From NCBI GenBank assembly GCA_019279435.1, contig JAAALK010000289.1:29380603-29444602 (forward strand): DNA of 64,000 bases, given 5' to 3'. The translations under genes and the position numbers were made by a program. Below are positions 22,511 through 33,198 of the stretch, one piece after another. Every line of letters starts with the position of its first letter. The first letter of the stretch is position 1. The stretch is from Zizania palustris. Its lineage: Eukaryota > Streptophyta > Magnoliopsida > Poales > Poaceae. Under the pieces are notes generated by a model that saw only the letters and a program-made list of their open reading frames with translations, did no database searches and was not told the DNA's origin.

Positions 22511-23639
22511 TATTGACGCCAAGATTTGGTAGAAGCCCAGGCCCACTAAAGATATCACATGGTAAACAGAAATCAAAGAGGATCTGGTCAAAGGAGAGTC
22601 AAAAAGCTCGTTCATGGCATGCACGATCGGATAGGAAGAACTACTAGAGATAAGAGCGGAAAAGAAGATGAATGTTATCGGAATCGGTTAGGATATGTTA
22701 CATGGACGGCAATCTCTAGACTATAAATGTGTACCCTTAGTTAGCTTAGAAAGACACATCTATGTCAATCAACTATTCGGCACATCGTCACCCTTGGCTT
22801 CCAAGGTTAATCCGGTGGGGTTCATCACTCGGAGCTGGGCTGCATCGTTTTGATCTCTGGTGAAGAGGTGAGTCCCGCCACCCCCGACGTCCGTACTAAT
22901 TAGGTCAATATCCTCACAGCTGCATCAGATTGATCTATTGAGGTGAACGTCGAAACAGTACGAGCGCTGGTTGTTCTTGATGTATTAGCTAGGTCTAAGG
23001 CTGCCTCAGTTCAGTTTGATCTCTTAGATTGATATGATCTAGGTATCATAGTTCAAACTTCACCGGTTAGGTCCGATATCTCTTGCTATTGTATCTCTTT
23101 CATGATGTATACCATTCATCTCAATAAAGCATGCCCGATACTTTGACATATTATTAAGATCATCGTGACTAGCTACTATCTTGGTTAGGTTCGATCTCGT
23201 TATTGTGATGATTTTCATGATATAGACATATTATCTAGCACATTTTATTTACTTATGTTGGAGTACAAGCCGACAGGTTATCTTCAATTCAATGCCACAT
23301 CTTATTCACCATCGGAGAATGTTCATCGGCAAGTATGCGTAAAACTGCTTATCTCATCGGCCGATAGCATGGTCGCTCGATTTGGTTCAAACATGGTCAT
23401 CGGCCTGGTGGACGATAGACATGTTTTTCCATGATTTCGCCATCTTTCCCACAGTCATTGGCTTGCCAGCCGTTCGGCTATGCTACTGATGTCATATTTT
23501 CTATTCCCTTATCAGTTATAGGGTAAAATTAATTGGCACACCTTGAACCCTTTTTCTAAGAACATAGGATCTGCACTAGAGTTAAGCAAATCTCCCAGGC
23601 CACGTGTGCATCAAAGTGTGACCAAAAAAAGCACCAACA
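22511..23639 (+). repeat. 5' LTR of element A
   Basis: The end is fixed at ...CACCAACA because the primer-site region follows directly. The start is tentatively TATTGACGCC at 22511, perhaps from TGTTGACGCC with one change. TATAAATG at 22722-22729 is the likely promoter motif. Without a second LTR in the window the left boundary may be off by some bases. Confidence 0.55.
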
Positions 23640-23642
23640 TGC

Positions 23643-23662
23643 TTTTTGGCACGCCCGGTGGG
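23643..23662 (+). other. Primer-binding site region of element A
   Basis: TTTTTGGCACGCCCGGTGGG lies three bases after the end of the LTR. Its position and TGGC...GGTGGG form match primer sites of Tat-type Gypsy elements. The tRNA is not assigned. Confidence 0.55.
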
Positions 23663-23683
23663 ACCATCTCCAGCAACTCAGCC

Positions 23684-25772
23684 ATGACAAGCAAGATCAA
23701 CGACGACAACGTCATCCTGATCACCATGGATTCCCTTACCGAAGAAGAAAGGCTAGAGGTGCAGGGGCACATGGAGGAATTTCAGAAGTCATGCCTGCAG
23801 TCTTACGACACGAATCAGCTAAGTCCCGTCCAGAAGAATCCACTGCCGAGACCAGTGCTGACCATAGAAGATGGCCAACCAGCGGAGAACCCTCAAGCCA
23901 ATCTCCAAGAGATTGTCGACCAGACGATTCATCGCTCACTAGTCAGTCAATCTGGGACACTGGCCAATACTCCTCAGGGGCTGATCAAGAAGGCTATTGA
24001 GGGGCACCGTGGTTTGTGGACCGCTGCAAGTTCCAGCGTACTTCCCCGACGACTAGACAAAACTACTGCACACTCGGCCGGCACCACAGCCACAAGGGCC
24101 GATGAGGCTAGAGCAGCTAGGCACCTCGCCCAGTCATCAAGGCAACAAGACAGCTCATCCGGCAGGCCCCGCACAAGGCCCGCCGCAAAGTGCATCGTAT
24201 GGCATCGAGAGGAATGCACCGGCGCCGCTCCCAACATTTGACCCAAGACTGTTAAGACAGGGGGTGCCGCAAGTGACATACGCCATCGCAAGAAACACAC
24301 TGTCAGACCTCGTGCCGCCAAGGGGGCACTCGATGGCATCCCTCCCTGGTATCATCGGACGACATACTATGCAGCACAGCTCTACGGTGACGAGGGACAG
24401 TACAGGCACAACGCTATCCAGCAAGAGAAATTTCAACAGACCCCAACACCTGACCAATATCCAACATCGAGGCAGCAAGAAGACAACTAGGTGAATCGTA
24501 TCACAGAGGTTATTAGAGATCAATTTGGGCTGAAGCCCAAAGAGTAGACATACATGTATCGGTGTCCATACCCGGAATGGTTCGATCGAGTACCACTGCC
24601 AGGCCGATACAAGGTACCCGACTTCACAAAGTTTTCGGGACAAGACTCGATCTCCACAATCGAGCATATCATCCGTTTCGTCACCCAGTGTGGAGAGGCA
24701 TTGGCCAACGAGGCGTTGAGGGTCCGATTCTTCCCACTGTCTCTATCGGGATCAGCCTTCGCATGGTTCTCTTCACTAACGTCGAACTCCATCAGAGGAT
24801 GGGCAGATATGGAGAAGAAGTTTCACAAGTATATCTTCGCCGACATCCAAGAGATGAAACTTACCGAGTTGACAGTCGTGAAACAAAGGATGGATGAGTT
24901 GGTACAAGATTATGTCTAGAGGTTTTGAGATGTACGGAGCATATGCTATAATATGCTATAGTTTGAGCCTCAGCAATAGTCAGTTGGTGGAGCTGGCTTT
25001 TCAAGGACTCCTAAACCCAATTAAGGAGAGATTTTCATCACATGAGTTCGAGAGCCTCTCGCAACTACTACAAAGGGTATTGGAACATGAGAGACGATTC
25101 CAAGAGGCCAAGAGGGACAAGTATCAGAAGAAAGTGGCATACGCCTAGGTATACCATTCAGACTCCAACAAGAGTAGCGACTCAGATGCAGAGGTCGGCA
25201 TGGCCGAGTGGTCCAAGAACAAGAAACAGGTTGCATGCCCGTGGGTTAAGCCGGCCAAGAAGGAGAAATACGACTTCGACATCAACAAGGTCGACAAAAT
25301 ATTTGACCTTTTACTTAAAGAGAAGCAGATTCACATATCACCTGGCCACATAATACCACCTGCCGATGAGTTGAAGAAAATAAAGTACTACAAGTGGCAC
25401 AACTCCCCGTCGCATCACACTAACAAATGCAAAGTGTTCAGGAAGCAGATCCAATCGGCCGTGGAGCAAGGCCGAATCAAGTTGGATGATGGGAAGAAGC
25501 TAATGAAAATCGACGGTCATCTGTTCCCGGTTAAAATGGTACATGCCCATTATGTTGATGATCGTCACACGAGGGGAGGTAGACAAATCGACAGTAACAT
25601 CACCTCATCAGGAAGTATGAGAGGAGGTCAGAAGAGAGTGAAGGAAGTGAAGATAGTCATGGTTACTCGCGTTTCAATCCCCATTGGAACTGTGAGTTCT
25701 TCAGGCTTTGTTGGAACGAGAGGCTGCATATACCATCCATGGACGACTGCTCGGGATGCTGTACCCAAGTAA
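23684..25772 (+). pseudogene. Element A gag, multiple stops and frameshifts
   Basis: The likely start is the ATG at 23684 (MTSKINDDNVILITMDSLTE). The frame shifts near 24190 and again before 24500, with a TAG at about 24494. The capsid region begins around 24554 with YRCPYPEWFDRVPLPGRYKV, then PDFTKFSGQDS, FVTQCGEAL and FFPLSLSGSAFAWFSSL, a Retrotrans_gag domain of the RIRE2/Retrosat type. It continues after another shift (about 24915) with VELAFQGLLNPIKERF and LLQRVLEHERRFQEAKRDK. A zinc-binding-like motif KYYKWHNSPSHHTNKCKVFR lies at about 25384-25443. The same layout is found in element B. Confidence 0.82.
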
Positions 25773-25916
25773 AGGCATAAGATGATTGTCAGCCACACAA
25801 CGTTGAGCTACGGCCGTGCGATCAAGGGACTATCCACCAAAGGCCATCATTGCCAAGGGTATCAGAACTAGAAAGGCTCGGCCCCATTAATCCCAAAGGA
25901 ATCAACCAGACAGCCG

Positions 25917-26787
25917 ATGATGGGAAAGATAGAGAAAGGAAGCCACAATGGTGTGCCCCCGGGATCATCACAAGGAGTCAGAAGAGAAGGGTGCAATGTC
26001 TACGACAAAGAGAAGGGAAGGCACAAATCTGCGAAGAAGAAACTGATCGGCCACGTAGAATCAAGAGCGAATGGAGACCGGAGGACAAAGCCACGACGAA
26101 AACAAGGATGCAGGGATAAACATGGTTTTCTTCCTCCCTACAGAGTATCGAACTCTCTCAGAAGAAGATACAAAGCAGACCGATACAACAGCTCAATTGG
26201 TGTTGGCTCCACACTTAACAATCTTTGATAAGCCAGAAGACCTTGAGCATCGGCACATAAGACCTCTCTATGTAAAGGGGTTGGTTAACGAAAAGAATAT
26301 GTTCAAGATGATGATAGACAGAGGGGCGGCTATCAACTTGATGCCTTATGCCTCCTTTCGCAAGCTTGGAAAAACGCCAGAAGACCTCATTAGGACTAAC
26401 ATGGTATTAAGGGATTTTAGAAGCAACTTGTCAGACACGATGAGAGTACTAAATGCAGAACTGACGGTGGGGAGCAAGACGATGCCAACTACCTTTTTCG
26501 TCATAGAGGGAAAAGGATCTTATAGCATGTTGTTGGGACATGATTGGATACATGCGAATTGCTGCGTCCCCTCAACAATGCATCAGAACCTCATGCAATT
26601 GGTCGGTGATCAAGTGGAAATAGTTCCCGCTGACACAACGGTTAACATAGCTACAACCGATTTGTCGGTGTGGGAAGCAGATGGAGTCATCTGCCTATCG
26701 GAAAAAGCTTGGGATCATAATTTTCTAGAAGTGTCAGATGATGGTATCTGCCCGATCAACGAAGAACTGCCTAAGCTTGTCTTGTAA
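25917..26787 (+). pseudogene. Element A aspartic protease region
   Basis: The open frame from 26071 contains HIRPLYVKGLVNEKN, then MMIDRGAAINLMPYASFRKL, where the retropepsin D-[TSG]-G-[AS] signature is altered to DRGA. Next come LTVGSKTMPTTFFVIEGKGS and MLLGHDWIHANCCVPSTMHQ, the second hydrophobic motif of the protease. It ends at the TAA at 26785-26787. Just upstream (25850-26120) is a lysine/arginine-rich linker in shifting frames, typical of the region before protease. No reverse transcriptase follows. Confidence 0.8.
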
Positions 26788-26851
26788 AAGATGATGCAAA
26801 TGAGCAAAAGGCCCTCCGACGAAAGGAGAGCGAGTTGATGACTACTTCAGA

Positions 26852-27345
26852 TGTTGGGGGAAACTATTCCATCTTCAGGGTTATTGCAGTAACAGGACAA
26901 AGGTTGGTGATTAAGTCCAAGATTTCCAGCATATGACTCCGGGGATGCATTGAATCAAGTTTGAAGTATGATGACGGACTCTAGTTCGGAGTATATCTTC
27001 GAACTTGGACTCTTCCGAGAGCTTCTTTGCCAGCTAAGATGGAAGGCTTATCTTCTTTCTCATTAGATTAGTCTTTTACCATTTTAGCCCTATTAAGGGT
27101 ACCGAATAGTTTCCACTATGTCGGTTGTAATAGAGGGGTAAAAGGGTCTTTTCCTTAATGTTTGGGCCTATAAATACCCCCCGTTTTACCCTGTAATAGG
27201 GACCGAATACAAGTTATTCAATACACACTTTCGAACTATTCTAAGTTATTATCCTTTCGGAGGCTTGGAATAGTTTCCTTCGCAAACACTTCGTTTGTTA
27301 GTTTCTAATCTTCAGAAACCTGTTAGCGTAATCTTTTACGCTACA
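26852..27345 (+). repeat. 5' LTR of N1
   Basis: 494 bp, TGTTGGGGGAAA...TTTTACGCTACA. TATAAATA at 27169-27176 is the likely promoter. It is closely similar to 37293-37787 and more distantly to the LTRs of N2, for example around AATAGTTTCCACTATGTCGG. Confidence 0.95.
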
Positions 27346-27346
27346 G

Positions 27347-27365
27347 TTGGCGCCGTTCGTGGGGA
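27347..27365 (+). other. Primer-binding site of N1
   Basis: TTGGCGCCGTTCGTGGGGA starts one base after the LTR. The same motif, with one or two changes, lies next to the N2 LTR. Confidence 0.75.
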
Positions 27366-27406
27366 ACCTAGTTCAAAAACTTCGTTCTCTACCAAATTCT
27401 TAAACC

Positions 27407-29150
27407 ATGCCTCCTAAGCGGAGTGCAGCTGGTAATCCTGTTCGGAGGTCCCCTCGGACCTCCGGAGTAAGATCTTCAGACACAGTTGAGGTCGGAGGAC
27501 CTTCGACATTTCTTCCACCTCAAACTCCGGAAGGGATTCCCCTTCCTCGAGCATACGGAGTTCCTCCGCCAACTCCATCTATACTTCGGCCAGCCGGAGT
27601 CCCTCTTCCACCTCAAGTTCCACTTCGAACTGATCCCTACAGTTCTCAAGACCCGGAAGACCCTTCTGGAGGAGATGAAGACAGTCTTGGTGACATGGCC
27701 GCTCAAATGGTCAGTCTCCAAGCCGAAGTAGCAAGGTGGCGGCAAGAAGCCACGAATAGGCTTCATTCTCAAGCCACCCCAATCATTCCCGAAGTGCCCG
27801 AAGACGACGAGGTTATTTATCCCGAAGCCCCGGAGAATACTCCTTCGACACTGATTCTCCGCTGCATCCTGAGTTGCAGAAAGTACACTTCGACCCTAAG
27901 TTCAAAACTTTGAAGCTTTGCAAGTATGCCGGAGATGAAGATCCTGGAGAATTCGTCTGTTCTTATGCTTTAGAAATTGAAGCCAGTGGAGGAGTGTGGG
28001 ACACTATGGCAAAATGCTTCCCCTTAGCTCTTCAAGGAGTGGCATTGCGGTGGTTCTGGTCTTTGAAGCCAGGATCAATCAATTCATGGGGGCAGTTGAA
28101 GAAGTTCGTAAGCAATTTCCAGGGCACCTTCGTGCCTCCAATGTCAACAGGAAGTCTTTTCCAGGTGAAGCAGCTCCCTGGAGAGACCTTAAGACAATAT
28201 TTCAAGCACTTCGCTCATACGAAGTCGCAAATTCGAGGGTTAACTACGTCTTCAGTAGTTGACGCAGCTCGAGAGGGAGTTATTCATCCAGGCCTCCTTG
28301 ATAAACTTCACCGGAAAAGCATATCTCCTATTTCTCAGTTGATGTCTTATTTCAAAGAGTATGCAAGGTCAGAATAGGGATGGCTTCGGAGAACTGCTGC
28401 AACCCCGTCAATACTGCAAGAAGTTAAATTGGAAGTGAAAACTTCAGCACAGCCGCAAGGGCCTAGCTTCGAAGTTCAGCGTGACAGGCGTAGGGGGCAA
28501 AAGCATCCTCATTCAGAAGTTTTGAACATCGCACCCCCGCAGAAGTTTGCCCAAAGAACTCCGCAACCTTCAGGAAGCAAGACCAGCAGATGGAGGCCGC
28601 CAGGGAAACCGGCTGGCAAAGGCCAGACCTTTTTCTGCTGTATTCATGGTGAAAACTGGAGTCACGCAACTGATGCGTGCAAGGCTATACTTGCTCTGAG
28701 AGGAGAATATCTGGAAAGAACTTCGGGTCGAGGCACTACTGACCGAGTTCCAGCTGAAGTGCGTCCGGAGCCTATCCAGGCTGTGGCGTGGATAGAGAAC
28801 TTCGATTCAGCAAGACGCCCTCCGATGGTCAATATTATGCCACCTCCGAAGCAAGAAGAAGGGCAAGATCGAGGAAAAAGAGTAGTCCTCCCCATCTCTG
28901 GAGGAGGGACCCTTGGAAGTATGTCAAAGAGGCAGAGAAGAAAATATGTCAGAGAAGTGGGCCATATTGGAACCTCCTCATCTGCAGCTGCTATGCCCGA
29001 ATGGTCTCATATTCCAATATCTTTTTCCGCAGATGATGCAACTGGTGTTAAATTTCCACATGCAGACCCACTTGTCATCACTGCTGACATAGCAGGAACT
29101 GAGGTTCGGAGAGTGCTAATTGAAGGAGGGAGTTCGGCGGATATTATTTT
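27407..29150 (+). pseudogene. N1 gag and protease remnant
   Basis: Gag starts at the ATG at 27407 (MPPKRSAAGNPVRRSPRTSG), has a proline-rich N-terminal region and a coiled-coil-like AAQMVSLQAEVARWRQEA. A frameshift at about 27850-27880 leads to the capsid domain (LKLCKYAGDEDPGEFVCSYA, LQGVALRWFWSLKPGSI, LFQVKQLPGETLRQYFKHF). A TAG at 28375-28377 interrupts before the zinc-like CIHGENWSHATDACKAI. The protease begins with VRRVLIEGGSSADIIFVQ, where the catalytic Asp of N2 (LVDGGS) is Glu. Most of the protease (about 130 residues present in N2) is then missing, in frame, at about 29155. N1 alone could not process its polyprotein. Confidence 0.88.
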
Positions 29151-29155
29151 TGTCC

Positions 29156-32100
29156 AAGACGATCCAGAGAATTTTTCTGCTCCTAGGGAATCCTCGAAAA
29201 AATCCTTCCCAAGACCAAGTCCTGAAGGAGAGATTGCAACGAAGGTTATTGTCAAAGATGTCAAGGAATATTCATTTCAATTTGGTAAAGACTTGCCTCC
29301 AGAAGTTGCTGCCTCCTTAGAAAAAGTAGTTGAGAAAAATTTAGATGTCTTTGCTTGGTCTGACGAAGATATCACCGGAGTCAGTCGGGACATTATTGAA
29401 CACAGTCTACTTGTGAACCCGAAGGCTCGACCTGTTAGGCAAGGACTCCAGAAGATGTCTGCGGAGAGAGCTGTCCTTGATAAAGACAAAGTTGAAAAGT
29501 TGCTGAAGGCTGGGATCATCAGAGAAGTGGCTCATACGGAGTGGTTAGCCAACCCAGTCTTCGTTAAGAAAAAATCTTTAGGGAAGTGGCGCATGTGTAT
29601 TGATTTTACATCTCTGAATAAAGCATGCCCCCGCGATCCCTACCCCATGCCCCAAATTGATCAATTGGTTGACTCCACTACTGGTTCGGAGTTATTAAGC
29701 TTCCTCGACGCGTATTTCGGCTATCATAAAATTTGGTTGAAGCGCGAAGATGAAGTCAAGACAAGCTTCATAACTCCTTCAGGAGTCTTTTGTTATGTAA
29801 GAATGCCCTTTGGCTTAAGAAATGCCGGGGCTACATTTTCGAGGTTAATTGCTAAGGCTCTAGGTCATCAATTAGGTCGTAATGTAGAGGCCTATATGGA
29901 TGATATTGTAATAAAGAGTGCTTTAAAGAACCAGCATAGCCTAGACTTAGCAGAAACATTCAATAGCCTTCGGGCATGTGGGATCCGTCTCAACCCCGAA
30001 AAATGTATCTTCGGGGCGCAGGCTGGAAAATTGTTAGGGTACCTAGTTTCAAGCAGAGGGATTGAAGCTAGCCCCACTCAGATAACTGCATTGCAGAAGA
30101 TGGCTCCCCAGAGAATTTAAAGCAAGTGCAAAAGCTGACCGGTCATCTAGCAGCACTTAGCAGATTTCTGGCAAGGTCTGCGGAGAGAAGTTTGCCTATT
30201 TTCAAAGCATTGAAAGGGTCCGGAGATTTTAAATGGACACCGGAGTGTCAAAAGAGCTTCGAAGATATTAAAAATTATCTCAGTAACCTTGCTACACTCA
30301 CGGTGCCTGTTGCGGACGAAATCCTACTCCTCTACCTGGTAGCTACTGGCTCTGCTGTCAATGTAGTCCTTGTCAGAGAGGTTGATTTCAACGGGAATTT
30401 GGTACAAAATCCAGTTTACTTTGTGTCTGAAGCATTGTCCGGAGCAAAAACAAGATATTCCGAGCTTGAGAAATTCGTTTATGCTCTGATAATGGCTTCG
30501 AGGAAGTTAAGGCATTATTTTTTGGCACATAATGTCATTGTACCAACTTCGTACCTTTTAGGAGATATGCTCCGAAGTAAGGATTCCACTGGAAGAATTG
30601 GGAAGTGGGCTGTTGAGTTAGCACCCTTCGACATATCTTTTCTAGCAAGAACAACAATTAAGTCGCAAGTATTGGCCAACTTCGTGGCAGAGTGGACTCC
30701 CCCCGCAACATGGGCTCCGGAGAAGTCAAGTGAAGAAATTTGGACTATTTACTCTGATGGAGCTTTCCAAGCATCTGGAGCAGGGGTCGGAGCTGTAATA
30801 ATTTCGCCTTCAGGGCAAAAGGCAATGTACTCCGCAAGACTCAACTTTAAGTCTACCAATAATACAACGGAGTATGAGGGAATTTTATTGGGACTTCGAA
30901 AGGCACGTGCTCTAGGGGCTCAAAGAGTCGTTATTAAAACAAATTCTCAGATTGTAGCAGGGCACGTAGACAAGAGTTTCCAAGTTCGGCATCCACAACT
31001 TGCAAAATACTTAGAAGAAATCCGAAAGATCGAAGTAGCATTTAAAGGGATTTCCATTCGGAGTATACCTAGAGCAGAAAATATGCAAGCTGACATCTTA
31101 GCAAAAGCTGCAGCCGGAGCTATGGACATACCCGAAGAAGCTTTTTATGAAGAACTCAGTACACCTTCGGTGCCACAAATTCCTGCTGCAGAAGTCCTTT
31201 GCATTCCATGTACAGATTGGCGAAGTTCAATCATGGAAGTGTTGCAAGGAGAGGCAAATATGTCCGAAGGGCCACAACTTTCGAGGTTAAAGCTTAGAAC
31301 TCGGAATTATCAAATAATCAACGGTATTTTATACAAGGCCAGAGTATGTTCCCCTCTACTCCGATGTATATCTCAAGCCGAAGGTCAAGAAATTCTTTGA
31401 GAAATCCATGAAGGACTTTGCGTAGCCATCTGGCCCCTCGAGCTTTGGCAGGAAAAACACTACGCCAGGGGCTTTATTGGCCTACAATAGTAGCTGATGC
31501 GGAGAGCTTGGTCCGCACTTGCCAAGGATGTCAGTGGATGGGACGAAGGAGTCATCGCCCACCAACAGCCCTTCAAGTCATAGCTCCAGTATGGCCCATG
31601 GCCAAATGGGGCATGGATCTTATTGGTCCCTTCCCAACAGCAAAAGGAAATTTGAAGTTCGCAGTGGTAGCAATTGAATACTTTTCAAAGTGGGTCGAAG
31701 CAGAGCCCCTAACAGCTATCACTTCGAACAATGTACAGAAATTTTTCTGGAAGAATATTATTTGCCGGTTCGGAGTGCCTAGACAACTCACAGTTGACAA
31801 TGGAACACAATTCGACGCAGAACCTTTCAAGAAATTTTGCGAAGATCTAGGCATCCAGCTATGCTTTGCTGCAGTGTGACATCCTCAGTCTAACGGAGCT
31901 GTAGAAAGAGCCAATGATAATATTTTGTCAGGGCTAAATCAAAGGATAGTAGGATTGGCAAAAGGACTCTGGACCGAAGAACTTCCGAAGATTTTGTGGT
32001 CCATTCGGACCACTCAAACGAGGTCCACGGGTTTCACTCCATTCAGACTATTATTCGGAGATGAAGCTATGACACCAACAGAGCTCAAAGGAGGATCACT

Positions 32101-32428
32101 TCGCAGCACCGAACCAGAAATAGAAGGAGAAAGACAAGCTTCACTGGATTTAACAGAGGAGACAAGACTTCGAGCTGTGGCAAATTTGTCAAAGTATCAG
32201 CAGTAGACGAAGGCTTGGTTCGACCCGAAGGTCAAGATTAATGAACTTAGGCCGGGTCATCTCGTTTTGCGAAGTATCATAGCACCAGGAAAATTAGGAA
32301 ATAAATGGGAAGGTCCATACTTAATTGTTCGCTCAGGGCGTCCTGGTTCTTTTAAATTAGCTAATTTGGAAGGTGAAGAGTTAGCGCATACATGGCATGC
32401 GGAGCACCTAAAGCGATACTTCGCATAA
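29156..32428 (+). pseudogene. N1 pol: reverse transcriptase, RNase H, integrase
   Basis: Reverse transcriptase motifs are KKKSLGKWRMCIDFTSLNKA, FITPSGVFCYVRMPFGLRNA and YMDD (29893-29904). A one-base deletion in a C-run at 30106-30109 ends this frame at 30120. The next frame (from 30126) holds the connection and RNase H (SDGAFQASGAG, TEYEGILLGL), with TNSQ where N2 has TDSQ, so one catalytic Asp is Asn. A TGA at 31398-31400 and a shift lead to integrase with its zinc region (TCQGCQWMG), DLIGPF, VDNGTQF and NGAVERAN (the D-D-E residues). Stops at 31877-31879 and 32204-32206 follow. The C terminus PGHLVLRS...WHAEHLKRYFA ends at the TAA at 32426-32428. Confidence 0.92.
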
Positions 32429-32614
32429 GGGCTCCTTGTAATCATTTGTAAGCACTTTCCGAATTAATAAAGCATATGGTTCAGATAAAGCCTACCCCTC
32501 ATAAATTTCCCACTTCCGAGTGGACGCACTGGAATAGCGGAGTTGACCGAGAGGGAAGTGTCATTAATTTGAATCATATTTTCGGACTTCGGACCAGTGG
32601 TGGGCTGACATAAT

Positions 32615-32850
32615 CCGGAGTCCAAGCCACCGGCTTGAAGACATCCGTAAAAGAGCCCGAAACCACAGAATGCGGAGTCCAAGCCAACGGCTGGAAGACA
32701 TCCGTAAAAAGAGTCCAAGGAGACCAAATGATGCGGAGTCCAAGCCACCGGCTTGTAGGCATCCGTAAAAAGAGTCCAAAGAGACCACTGCGAACTCCAA
32801 ACCATTGGTTTGACAGAATTCGCAAAAAGAGCCGAAGGAGGCCAAAACAA
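32615..32850 (+). repeat. N1 tandem array, about 56-61-bp unit
   Basis: Four imperfect copies beginning CGGAGTCCAAGCCACCGGCT start near 32615, 32672, 32733 and 32789. The last is the most diverged. The array lies between the 3' end of pol and the 3' end of the antisense gene. N2 has an array at the equivalent place with a different unit. Confidence 0.85.
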
Positions 32851-33198
32851 AACAGAATTTGAACCATGAGCTTCGAATGTCTGTTAAGAAAGTCCAAAGT
32901 GACAAATCATGTAGGACACTAAATTTTCCGGAAAGTTCTCCAAAGTGTTTTCTTTCAAAAAACATAAGGTACTAAGTTACCAGTCTTCAGACTACAAATA
33001 GTCGAAGACATTTTATAAGATTTTAATCAATCTTTAAATTGATGAGGGGCTCCGAACCCCCAAAATTGTACTCCTAAGTTTTTCTTTGTGCCTAACCATC
33101 TTTGAATACAGTTCGAAGTTTCTTACGCCCAAAGAGGGGCTAGTAAATAGGGAGACAATTTTAAATCGATATTTATTATTCGAACAAATATGATTACA

